A stretch of DNA of 17,168 nt from Aquiluna sp. Its GTDB lineage: Bacteria > Actinomycetota > Actinomycetes > Actinomycetales > Microbacteriaceae. Shown here piece after piece: positions 7,437-14,867 of this stretch. Both the position numbers and the translations under genes were made by a program. The stretch spans positions 1-17,168 of the forward strand of contig JADHKY010000010.1 in the NCBI GenBank assembly GCA_016780945.1, in the 5' to 3' direction. The notes under the pieces are model-generated. The model made no database searches and was not told the origin of the DNA. It saw only the letters and a program-made list of their open reading frames with translations. Every line of letters begins with the position of its first letter. The first letter of the stretch is position 1.

Positions 7437-8131
7437 TGCGCATAGGCGTCATTACCTACCCCGGAACCCTAGACGACCGCGATGCCGAGCGGGCCATCCG
7501 GCTAGCAGGCGGAACCCCGGTCCCCCTCTGGCACGCTGACGACGACCTCAAAAAGGTAGACGCGGTCGTCCTCCCCGGAGGCTTCTCCTATGGCGACTAC
7601 CTCCGCTGCGGAGCAATCGCTGCCAAAGCCCCCGCAACCAAAGAGGTAATCAAGAAAGCCCAGCAGGGCCTGCCCGTGCTGGGCATCTGCAACGGCTTCC
7701 AGGTGCTCGTTGAGTCTCACCTCCTCCCCGGAGGACTGATTAGAAACGAACACCAGCACTTCATCTGCAGGGACCAAAAACTCAAGGTAGAGAACAACCA
7801 AACCGCATGGACCAACCTCTTCGAAAAAGACGAGGAGATCACCATTCCTCTAAAGAACGGCGAGGGCGGCTACATAGCAACCCAGGACACCCTCAAGATG
7901 CTCGAGGAAGAGAACAGGGTCGTCTTCCGCTACCTAGAGATAAACCCCAACGGCTCCATGAACGACATTGCAGGACTAACCAATGAGCGCGGCAACGTAG
8001 TTGGCCTCATGCCACACCCAGAGCACGCCGTCGAGCCCGGCTTTGGCCCAGACACCCCCGTTGCAACCAGAAGCGGCATCGACGGCCTGAAGTTCTTCCA
8101 AAGCGCGCTGAAGGCTTTGGTGAATAGCTGA
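7436..8131 (+). CDS. purQ: Phosphoribosylformylglycinamidine synthase glutaminase subunit PurQ
   Basis: Class I glutamine amidotransferase of 231 residues that hydrolyses glutamine and channels ammonia to PurL. Visible features are VVLPGGFSYGDYLRCGA (44-60), the nucleophile elbow GICNGFQVLVE with Cys85, and MPHPEHAVEP with His194 and Glu196 completing the triad. ATG 7436-7438 overlaps the purS stop by one base, and its own TGA overlaps the purL ATG by one base. This coupling should favour balanced subunit production. Confidence 0.97.
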   Translation: MRIGVITYPGTLDDRDAERAIRLAGGTPVPLWHADDDLKKVDAVVLPGGFSYGDYLRCGAIAAKAPATKEVIKKAQQGLPVLGICNGFQVLVESHLLPGGLIRNEHQHFICRDQKLKVENNQTAWTNLFEKDEEITIPLKNGEGGYIATQDTLKMLEEENRVVFRYLEINPNGSMNDIAGLTNERGNVVGLMPHPEHAVEPGFGPDTPVATRSGIDGLKFFQSALKALVNS

Positions 8132-10428
8132 TGCTAAAGAAGAAGAAATCACCATCGGGCGTCGATACCGTAGAGAACGCACAACAAGAACCAGACAAAG
8201 AGCAGCCCTGGAAAGAACTCGGCCTCAAAGAGGACGAGTACCAAAGCATCAGAGAGATCCTTGGCCGCAGGCCAACATCTTCTGAGCTTGCGATGTATTC
8301 GGTGATGTGGTCTGAGCACTGCAGCTACAAGTCCTCCAAGATCTACCTCCGCCAGTTTGGCGAGAAGGTAACCGACGAGATGAAAAAGCACCTCATGGTG
8401 GGCATGGGCGAAAACGCAGGTGTTGTAGACATTGGCGAGGGACTAGCGGTTACCTTCAAGGTCGAAAGCCACAACCACCCGTCATACATTGAACCCTTCC
8501 AGGGAGCAGCAACCGGTGTTGGCGGCATCGTGAGAGACATCTTGTCTATGGGCGCAAGACCGGTTGCGGTCATGGACCAGCTCCGCTTCGGAGCACCCCA
8601 AGATCCCGACACCGCTCGTGTTGTCCACGGCGTAGTGGATGGCATTAGCTTCTATGGCAACTGCCTAGGGCTTCCAAACATCGGTGGCGAGACTGTCTTT
8701 GACAAGGTCTACCAAGGCAACCCCCTAGTAAATGCCCTCTCGATTGGCTCCCTGAAGCACGAAGACCTCAAGCTCGCCAAGGCAACCAATGCCGGCGACC
8801 TGGTAATTCTCTTTGGCGCAAGAACCGGAGCCGACGGCATTGGAGGCGTGAGCGTACTTGCCTCCGAGACCTTTGGTGACGAGGGCCCAACCAAGCGACC
8901 AGCAGTCCAGGTAGGAGACCCATTTGCCGAGAAGGTGCTCATCGAGTGCTGCCTGGAGCTCTTCCAGGCGGGAGTGGTTGCTGGCATCCAGGACCTAGGT
9001 GGTGCCGGCATCTCGTGTGCAACCAGTGAGCTTGCCTCAAACGGCAACATGGGCATGCGGGTGCAGCTAAAGAGTGTCCTGCTCAGAGACGAGAGCCTCA
9101 CCCCCGAAGAGATCTTGATGAGCGAAAGCCAAGAGCGCATGTGTGCGATTGTGCCCAAGAAGCACCTCAAAGACTTCGAAAAAATAGTCAACAAGTGGGA
9201 GGTCGAGTACTCAGTACTTGGTGAGGTCATAAACGAGGACCGCCTCTACATCGACTGGGGCCACGAAGAGATTGTCAATGTGCCCCCAAGAACGGTTGCC
9301 CACGATGGACCGGTCTATGACAGACCCGTCGAATACCCCAAATACCAAGATGCCCTAAACGCAGACTCCTCTAGCAAACTAAAGAGAGCTGAGAACTCCA
9401 CCGAGATTGCCACCCAGCTCATGGAGCTCATCTCCAGCCCCAACCACGCAGACAAGTCCTGGATCACAGCCCAATATGACAAGTACGTCATGGGCAACAC
9501 AGCACTTGCCATGCCAGACGATGGCGGCATGATCCGCATCAGCGAGGAAACAGGTCTGGGTGTTGCCCTAGCGACAGATGCCAATGGCAAGTACTGCTAC
9601 CTAGACCCCTACGAGGGAGCTAGGCAAGCATTAGCCGAGGCCTATAGAAACGTAGCCGTCACTGGAGCAGTCCCAAGAGCCGTCACCAACTGCCTCAACT
9701 TTGGTTCCCCGGAGAACCCAGAGGTGATGTGGCAGTTCAAGCAAGCAACGGCTGGTTTGGCAGATGGCTGCCAAGAGCTAGGTATTCCGGTAACTGGCGG
9801 CAACGTAAGTTTCTATAACCAAACCGGCGACACTGCCATCTACCCAACCCCAGTAGTAGGCGTTCTGGGAGTGATAGATGATGTTGCCAGGAGAATCCCC
9901 TCGGGTTGGCAAGACGATGGCAACAACATCTATCTCCTTGGAACCACCTATGACGAACTAGATGGTTCGGCATGGGCAAAAGACCTTCACGATCACCTCG
10001 GGGGAAGGCCTCCGAAGGTAGACCTCAAGAAAGAGAAAGAGCTTGCGGACCTCCTGCATGGCGCTGCAATGCAAGGCCTCATCGAAGCAGCACACGATAT
10101 CTCTGAGGGCGGCCTGGGTATTGCAATCTTGGAGGCAAGCCTGAGGTTCAACGTTGGAGCAAGGCTCTGGCTCACAGAGCTCATGGAAAGAGACAACCTG
10201 GATCTCACAGCAGCGATGTTCTCTGAGTCACAGGCCAGAGTCATTGTCTCTGTTGGCAGAGAAGACGATGTTAAGTTCCAAGCTCTGTGCGAAGCAAGAG
10301 GTGTTCCAGTTCTCAGAATTGGCGTCACAGACAAAGAGAACCAGGCTGTAGATATTCAGGGTGTAGCGAAGCTAGAGCTTGAGGGTATTAGGGGTGCCTG
10401 GGTTGGGGTATTGGCGGGGTTGTACTAG
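8131..10428 (+). CDS. purL: Phosphoribosylformylglycinamidine synthase subunit PurL
   Basis: ATP-dependent synthetase subunit converting FGAR to FGAM with ammonia supplied by PurQ. It has 765 residues, the small-type length that needs PurS and PurQ. Motifs in order: SEHCSYKSSK (61-70), VESHNHPSYIEPFQGAATGVGG (starting 111; ATP/substrate region), a middle GDPFAEKVLIECC segment and GAGISCATSELA. The second half has TNCLNFGSPENP, TGGNVSFYNQTG and AHDISEGGLG. The two AIRS-like halves are both complete. The N-terminal 30 residues are Lys- and Glu-rich and look like a flexible lead. No obvious terminator follows the stop. Confidence 0.97.
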   Translation: MLKKKKSPSGVDTVENAQQEPDKEQPWKELGLKEDEYQSIREILGRRPTSSELAMYSVMWSEHCSYKSSKIYLRQFGEKVTDEMKKHLMVGMGENAGVVDIGEGLAVTFKVESHNHPSYIEPFQGAATGVGGIVRDILSMGARPVAVMDQLRFGAPQDPDTARVVHGVVDGISFYGNCLGLPNIGGETVFDKVYQGNPLVNALSIGSLKHEDLKLAKATNAGDLVILFGARTGADGIGGVSVLASETFGDEGPTKRPAVQVGDPFAEKVLIECCLELFQAGVVAGIQDLGGAGISCATSELASNGNMGMRVQLKSVLLRDESLTPEEILMSESQERMCAIVPKKHLKDFEKIVNKWEVEYSVLGEVINEDRLYIDWGHEEIVNVPPRTVAHDGPVYDRPVEYPKYQDALNADSSSKLKRAENSTEIATQLMELISSPNHADKSWITAQYDKYVMGNTALAMPDDGGMIRISEETGLGVALATDANGKYCYLDPYEGARQALAEAYRNVAVTGAVPRAVTNCLNFGSPENPEVMWQFKQATAGLADGCQELGIPVTGGNVSFYNQTGDTAIYPTPVVGVLGVIDDVARRIPSGWQDDGNNIYLLGTTYDELDGSAWAKDLHDHLGGRPPKVDLKKEKELADLLHGAAMQGLIEAAHDISEGGLGIAILEASLRFNVGARLWLTELMERDNLDLTAAMFSESQARVIVSVGREDDVKFQALCEARGVPVLRIGVTDKENQAVDIQGVAKLELEGIRGAWVGVLAGLY

Positions 10429-10484
10429 AGCTGCTCTGATGAAAAGGCATAAAAGTGTCACTCCCCCTCTATAGCTTCTTAGTC

Positions 10485-10694
10485 ATGACAAACATGAAGT
10501 TTCCTCAGCCTCCGGTTCACGTGTACAGGGAGACAAAGGCACAGGTTGTTGCCTACAACACAGGTGTTGTTCTCAGGATCATCTGGGAGGTTTCAAAGCC
10601 AATCTTGAAGTGGGCATTGGTTATTTCCCTAGGGCTGCTTGCAGCAACCTTCTACTTCATTTGGCAGCTTGTCTTTGGAACCATGAAGAAATAA
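10485..10694 (+). CDS. Small single-span membrane protein, unrecognised
   Basis: A 69-residue protein I do not recognise. A hydrophilic N-terminal part (FPQPPVHVYRETKAQVVAYN) is followed by a hydrophobic segment, roughly residues 41-64 (WALVISLGLLAATFYFIWQLVF), and ends in a short basic tail (MKK). That predicts one membrane helix. I chose ATG 10485; GTG 10455 upstream and ATG 10494 are in-frame alternatives. TATAGC at 10470-10475 could be a -10 element placing transcription start at or near the ATG, so a leaderless message is possible, but I see no good -35. It lies downstream of purL and ends just before a strong terminator. Function is unknown. Confidence 0.6.
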   Translation: MTNMKFPQPPVHVYRETKAQVVAYNTGVVLRIIWEVSKPILKWALVISLGLLAATFYFIWQLVFGTMKK

Positions 10695-10698
10695 GCCT

Positions 10699-10762
10699 GG
10701 AGGGGTCCGGTATCTCCTTTCTGTTCGGTTGGTATCCCTTTGTCTGCCGGACCCCTCCTTTT
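10699..10762 (+). terminator. Rho-independent terminator with 12-bp stem and long loop
   Basis: GGAGGGGTCCGG (10699-10710) pairs perfectly with CCGGACCCCTCC (10747-10758), followed by TTTTCT. The 36-base loop is much longer than usual and contains a second copy of GGTATC (10730-10735) matching 10709-10714. It starts 4 bp after the small membrane-protein gene and closes the purSQL transcription unit. Confidence 0.8.
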
Positions 10763-10767
10763 CTCAG

Positions 10768-10796
10768 TTGTCCCTGAGGGCAAATCGTCCTAGGGT
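10768..10796 (+). promoter_or_regulatory. Possible promoter of the secreted-protease pair
   Basis: TTGTCC (10768-10773) and TAGGGT (10791-10796) are separated by 17 bp. The -35 matches 4/6 and the -10 matches 3/6, with the T-A....T pattern common in actinobacterial promoters. It lies just after the terminator and 23 bp before the ATG. GGGGGG at 10810-10815 is the ribosome site. Confidence 0.5.
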
Positions 10797-10819
10797 GGAA
10801 AATCCGAACGGGGGGTTCG

Positions 10820-12616
10820 ATGAAGAGATTTGCTGCCATTGCATCTTCAATGCTGCTAGTCATTTCCTTTGCCACTCCCGCCCAATCCGCAGGGGTGAAG
10901 TACTCGGTCTATCAAAAGACTCTGTCTGCCTTTAGCTCGACTGCAACAACTCTCACCAGCCAACAGAGGGCTCAAGTGAAGGCTGCTGTCGAGGCTAACC
11001 CGGCTGCCGAGAAGTTCATTTGCACAGGCATTAGGTATTACTCGCAGCCCATGAGTGTGAACATCATGGTTAGAAAGCGAGCAAAGGCAGCTTGTGAATA
11101 CGCAAAGCAGCTAAACCCAAACCTCTCCACCTGGTTCCAGAACAAGCCCACTCAGGCGAGGAGCTATGCGGGGAAGGTTTTGCTGACAATCAAGAACCCT
11201 GCTCCCGAGGAAGTTGCTTCGCCATTCTCCGTGGAGCCTTGCAAGATTCCTGACGGTCGACCTGTCGATCAACAAACACTTAGGCCAGGCAACAAATACC
11301 TGGGTAGTTATGGGATGTCAAATGTCGGATTCCCTCTCTCTCCTGACCTCTTTCCTGTAACTGGAGAGGTGAATTTCATAGTTGTGCCAGTTTCTTTCTC
11401 AGACCTGCCCGGTGATCCAGAAAATATAGGTGAGTACCTGAAACAACAGACTGACAAGATGACTGAATGGAGTGAGTTCTGGTCACAGGGAAAGGCGCGG
11501 TACACCTTCCAGGTGCTAGAAAACTGGCAACAGCTCCCTAACACCCAAGAAGAGTTCACCGTAGCGGACCGCTCCAGGGGCGAAAGAAGCGTTGACATCC
11601 AAGTAGGACTCGCCAATGCCATTGCAAAGCAAGTGGGAAATCAGGTGGACTGGAATAAGACCTACGGAATCTTTGCTCACTTCCCTCTTGGATTCACGGC
11701 ATTCCAAGATGAGTGGGGTGGCCGCGGGGACATGGTTATGACCCCTGCCGGTGAGAAGCAGTTATTCTTCCGCGGCGGCGGCGTTTTTCACCTAACTGAT
11801 CGGACCGGTTTGGCTTATGAGGCGAAGCGTGAGCTCCTATGGTCTTACTGGATCCACGAAATACTTCACTCCCAGGGTTCTCATCTTCATGCCCCAGGCA
11901 ATGGTTGGCCGGTTGGGCTGGATAGAAATCAGTACTCGGGTGGGGGTCGAAACGAGAGTGGGGGTCGAAAGTTCTCTGGTTCTCTCAATTCTTGGGAGGC
12001 TTTCAAGATGGGCTGGATCGAAGACGATCAGGTTTATTGCGTCGATGCTAGGGAGGAATTTGACACTCTCAGCACGGAACTGACTGCCATTGAATTGGCA
12101 AGTAGCGAAGAGAAGATTGCAGTGATCCGCACTGGCGAGTATGAGGGCCTGCTTGTCGAATCCCGACGGCCGGTTGGCTATTCAGCGACTTGGGCAAGCT
12201 CTGACCGCGGCATCATGGTCTACACCATAAACACGACGGTTATGAATGACAGAACAGGTGAGGGCAATGGGGATTGTGGAAACAACCCCGATTACCCCAA
12301 ATTTGCTTTTTATCTCGAACCAGACCAGAGACCGCAACCCAAGAACAGTTGCCAATTTGAGGGCTTCATTCTCAAGCCGGGTGAAAGCGTGACTCATAAA
12401 GGAGTCAAGATTGGCTTGACAGTGAGCAGTTCAACGCAGGACTTTATTTTGATTCAACAAGTCGGAATCACAAGAAGTGCGAGCGCCGGCAGTTTGAACC
12501 AGCCAGAGCAAGATGGGCTCATTGGAGAACTTGAACTCGATCTTTTCTCACGTGAGCCAGAAGACAACAAGTTCTGTGGCTGCTGCGGCTGCTTCCCCGG
12601 AGCCAACCTTCACTAG
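10820..12616 (+). CDS. Secreted M6-like zinc metalloprotease with N-terminal module (paralogue 1)
   Basis: A 598-residue secreted protein. Residues 1-24 are a signal peptide (basic MKR, hydrophobic core, cleavage after AQSA). Residues 25-127 form a module with two cysteines (C68, C92) in CTGIRYY and RAKAACEYAK segments, weakly reminiscent of OmpA-like domains and shared with the next gene. Residues about 170-460 resemble M6-like proteases: a strand-rich start (ITGEVNF-like), then HEILH (H346, E347, H350), Gly353 and a likely third ligand His357 in HLHAPGNG, then SWEAFKMGW. No DVMS Met-turn is visible. A loop after NQY carries an 18-bp tandem repeat (11940-11970). The C-terminal tail from about 551 ends in C-G-C-C-G-C. 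Substrate unknown; protease activity is inferred from the zinc motif. Confidence 0.75.
   Translation: MKRFAAIASSMLLVISFATPAQSAGVKYSVYQKTLSAFSSTATTLTSQQRAQVKAAVEANPAAEKFICTGIRYYSQPMSVNIMVRKRAKAACEYAKQLNPNLSTWFQNKPTQARSYAGKVLLTIKNPAPEEVASPFSVEPCKIPDGRPVDQQTLRPGNKYLGSYGMSNVGFPLSPDLFPVTGEVNFIVVPVSFSDLPGDPENIGEYLKQQTDKMTEWSEFWSQGKARYTFQVLENWQQLPNTQEEFTVADRSRGERSVDIQVGLANAIAKQVGNQVDWNKTYGIFAHFPLGFTAFQDEWGGRGDMVMTPAGEKQLFFRGGGVFHLTDRTGLAYEAKRELLWSYWIHEILHSQGSHLHAPGNGWPVGLDRNQYSGGGRNESGGRKFSGSLNSWEAFKMGWIEDDQVYCVDAREEFDTLSTELTAIELASSEEKIAVIRTGEYEGLLVESRRPVGYSATWASSDRGIMVYTINTTVMNDRTGEGNGDCGNNPDYPKFAFYLEPDQRPQPKNSCQFEGFILKPGESVTHKGVKIGLTVSSSTQDFILIQQVGITRSASAGSLNQPEQDGLIGELELDLFSREPEDNKFCGCCGCFPGANLH
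11940..11970 (+). repeat. In-frame 18-bp tandem duplication in the protease
   Basis: GTGGGGGTCGAAA occurs at 11940-11952 and again at 11958-11970, a period of 18 bp. It encodes two six-residue units, GGGRNE and SGGRKF, directly after the active-site region. Keeping frame, it lengthens a glycine/arginine-rich loop and may be copy-number variable. Confidence 0.8.
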
Positions 12617-12622
12617 GAGATC

Positions 12623-14269
12623 ATGAAGAAACTCATTGCTGTCATCTCTGCTTTGCTGCTAACTGCAAGCTTCGCCACTCCTGCCCAATCCGCTGGTGCC
12701 AAATACACCGTCTATCAAAAGACCCTCGCCACCTATAGCGGTTCTGCAACTGGACTCAGCTCGGTCCAGAAGGCTCAGGTAAAGGCGACAGTAGAGGCAA
12801 ACCCCAATGCTGAGAAGTTCATCTGCACCGGCATTAGGTACTTTGACCAGCCAATGAGTGTGAACATCATGGTTAGAAAGCGAGCTAAGGAGGCTTGCGC
12901 ATATGCCAAAGAGCTAAACCCCGAGCTCTCAACCTGGTATCAAAACAAGCCAACTCAAGCCAGAAGCTACGCGGGCAAGGTGCTGCTGACTGTGAAGTCC
13001 CCCGACGTGAGAGAGGAGGCCGATGAGCTCTCCCTGGATGCAGATATATGCAAGCTTCAGGAGAATTCGAGGATGCGAAAAATTGGTGACCCCGTTCCGA
13101 ACTTCACCGGTGAAAGAGAGATCCGCGGTCGCTACAAAGGAAACGCCACGGCCTTCCCGTTCGCTCCGACCGTTCTTCCAATAACTGGCCAGATCGACGT
13201 GGCATTTATCTTTGTGGACTGGGCCGATCTGCCCGGAACACAAACGGACTACGACTACTTCAATTATTCGGCTGAAATGTTCAGTGACTTCTATTGGATG
13301 GCTTCAGAGAACAAGCTCAAAATGAAGATGCATATTGAGGACAAATGGCATCGCGTCTCCGGATCTTATCTTGACTATGCAACTGTCAGCCCAGAAGAAG
13401 AGGCACAACGAGGCGAGGCACCCAAAAAGCAGGTTTTTTACGATGCTGTAGTGGCTGCGGTTGACGACGAAATTGACTTCACTGACATTGAAATAGTGCT
13501 CATTGCGATACCGACAGCCAAATCTGTATTTGTTGGCGGTCCGCATGAGTTTAATTTTGACTGGAACGGCAACTTTAAAACTGCCGAGAGAACCATCTAC
13601 GACATCGCGGCTCCTGGGGACTTCAATATTCAACGCACAGCAAGTGGTGCGCCGACATGGTCTTACTTCGTCCACGAGGTCGGTCACATGCTCGGCATAC
13701 CCCACCAGGCAGATGAGGACGAGAACAAGCCAGGTGCAAAAAAGTACATAGTTACACCATTAGGCGGCTGGGATGTAATGAGCGAACATGGCGGAGGTCA
13801 GCGCACCATGACAACTTGGCTTCGCTGGCTTGCCGGGTGGCTTGATGACGACCAGATAGCTTGCACGACAAAAGAAGAAGTAGATTCCGAGTTCTATGAA
13901 CTGACTCCTGTCAACGTGGTCGGAGGTAAGAAGGAGGCTTTGGTGATCAAGCTCAGCGAGACAAAAGCAGTCGTGGTCGAGTCTCGACGTTTCGATAAGA
14001 AATTTGATGTGGAAACCGGCAACTCACCAAATGGGCTCATTGCTTACACAGTTGACGCTACAAGGGCAAGCGCTCAGGGTAATCAGGTGATTCTCTCACC
14101 CAGAGACATCACTGAATACATCAAGCAAGAGAACACATGGCCAGACTGGCGTGAGTTGGACGCAATCTTCTTCCAGGGTGATTCGATCGTGATTGAGGGG
14201 ATAAAGATTGAGGCTTACTCAATTGGCAAGGATTCCGACGTCGTAAAGGTCTCCAAGGTCTCCGGCTAA
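12623..14269 (+). CDS. Secreted M6-like zinc metalloprotease with N-terminal module (paralogue 2)
   Basis: A 548-residue secreted protein. The signal peptide (1-24) and the following module to residue 127 align without gaps to the preceding gene, with about three quarters of positions identical by hand count, including C68 and C92. The catalytic part is much more diverged but keeps a HExxHxxGxxH zinc site (H351, E352, H355, G358, H361) and a Met-turn GGWDVMS with Met386, both as in M6/metzincin proteases, then WLRWLAGWLDDDQ. It lacks the Cys-rich tail of its neighbour. ATG 12623 follows the upstream stop by 6 bp, and the AGGAGA ribosome site (12615-12620) overlaps that stop, so the pair is coupled. 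Likely an extracellular endopeptidase; substrate unknown. Confidence 0.82.
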   Translation: MKKLIAVISALLLTASFATPAQSAGAKYTVYQKTLATYSGSATGLSSVQKAQVKATVEANPNAEKFICTGIRYFDQPMSVNIMVRKRAKEACAYAKELNPELSTWYQNKPTQARSYAGKVLLTVKSPDVREEADELSLDADICKLQENSRMRKIGDPVPNFTGEREIRGRYKGNATAFPFAPTVLPITGQIDVAFIFVDWADLPGTQTDYDYFNYSAEMFSDFYWMASENKLKMKMHIEDKWHRVSGSYLDYATVSPEEEAQRGEAPKKQVFYDAVVAAVDDEIDFTDIEIVLIAIPTAKSVFVGGPHEFNFDWNGNFKTAERTIYDIAAPGDFNIQRTASGAPTWSYFVHEVGHMLGIPHQADEDENKPGAKKYIVTPLGGWDVMSEHGGGQRTMTTWLRWLAGWLDDDQIACTTKEEVDSEFYELTPVNVVGGKKEALVIKLSETKAVVVESRRFDKKFDVETGNSPNGLIAYTVDATRASAQGNQVILSPRDITEYIKQENTWPDWRELDAIFFQGDSIVIEGIKIEAYSIGKDSDVVKVSKVSG

Positions 14270-14281
14270 ATGTCCTTGCCC

Positions 14282-14304
14282 TCTCCTAGGTTTTTTCCAG
14301 GAGG
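14282..14304 (+). promoter_or_regulatory. Possible Shine-Dalgarno-sequestering hairpin
   Basis: CTCCT-A-GG (14283-14290) can pair with CC-AGGAG (14297-14303) across a TTTTTT loop, with one bulged A and an optional outer U-G pair (14282/14304). The downstream arm is the AGGAGG ribosome site of the next gene, 5 bases before its ATG. The folded form would hide the whole site. Pairing is visible in the sequence; regulation is inference. Confidence 0.5.
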
Positions 14305-14309
14305 TAGCA

Positions 14310-14825
14310 ATGGCTAAAGGTGGATTCTGGGCATTCTTGGGCGGTCTCGGTGCGGCAATGTGGCGCGAGGGTACTAAACAGCGCAGGCAGCTAGAAGAGA
14401 ACTACCGACGTGAGGTGCGCAAGGCCACATCAGAGCATGCTGAAGAGCAAGCCGAGTATGACGCCTACGTGACCTCGCTTCCCAAGCTCAAGGGCAATGG
14501 AAGGTTCGATCAAGAAGTGGACACCACCTATGGTGATGTCTTTGCATTAGATGCCTACAACCAATATTTAGAGCTCATGCACGAACCCGGTCAGCACTTC
14601 ACTGTCTTCTTGGAGCTGCAGGAAGGTGAGGAAGAAGGCTCGATCCGGGTTGATGGCGGGCAGGCAACTCTCGGCCATATTCCCTATGAGGACGAGGGCT
14701 ACCTCATGGAGTTTCTAGAAGAGCTTGGTGGTGATGTGACATGCGATGCGAAGCTCGCAAAGCTTGTGCACGGTGGTTATGACCTTCACCTTGACATCGC
14801 CAGGCCACCAACTCTGATTGATTAG
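14310..14825 (+). CDS. Unrecognised 171-residue acidic protein
   Basis: I do not recognise this protein. It begins with a Gly-rich hydrophobic stretch (FWAFLGGLGAAMW), too short for a sure membrane span and without a cleavage site. A basic/acidic helix likely forms a coiled coil (about 20-55, REGTKQRRQLEENYRREV...). The C-terminal half (about 75-168) alternates strands and acidic turns: FTVFLELQEG, IRVDGGQATLGHIPYEDEGY, YDLHLDIARPP. The G-x-x-x-LGHIP pattern is faintly like HIRAN-type domains, but I would not assign it. The start is ATG 14310 with a strong AGGAGG site. It follows the protease pair by 40 bp on the same strand and may be cotranscribed. Function unknown. Confidence 0.75.
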   Translation: MAKGGFWAFLGGLGAAMWREGTKQRRQLEENYRREVRKATSEHAEEQAEYDAYVTSLPKLKGNGRFDQEVDTTYGDVFALDAYNQYLELMHEPGQHFTVFLELQEGEEEGSIRVDGGQATLGHIPYEDEGYLMEFLEELGGDVTCDAKLAKLVHGGYDLHLDIARPPTLID

Positions 14826-14852
14826 CCGTGGAATAACCTCTCACGCAGGTGT

Positions 14853-14867
14853 TACTCTCATCGAGTG
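14853..14867 (+). promoter_or_regulatory. -10-like element directly before a GTG start
   Basis: TACTCT (14853-14858) lies 6 bp before the GTG start of the hydrolase, with no Shine-Dalgarno within normal range. This spacing is what a leaderless actinobacterial message would show. No good -35 is visible at 17 bp. Confidence 0.4.

Noticed and set aside
8709..9230. 173-codon antisense frame inside purL
   Set aside because: It is antisense to conserved purL codons, Ser-rich, and has no start signals.
10429..10445. AGAGC/GCTCT hairpin after purL as a terminator
   Set aside because: The arms overlap, leaving almost no loop, and there is no T-run. The real terminator is after the small membrane-protein gene.
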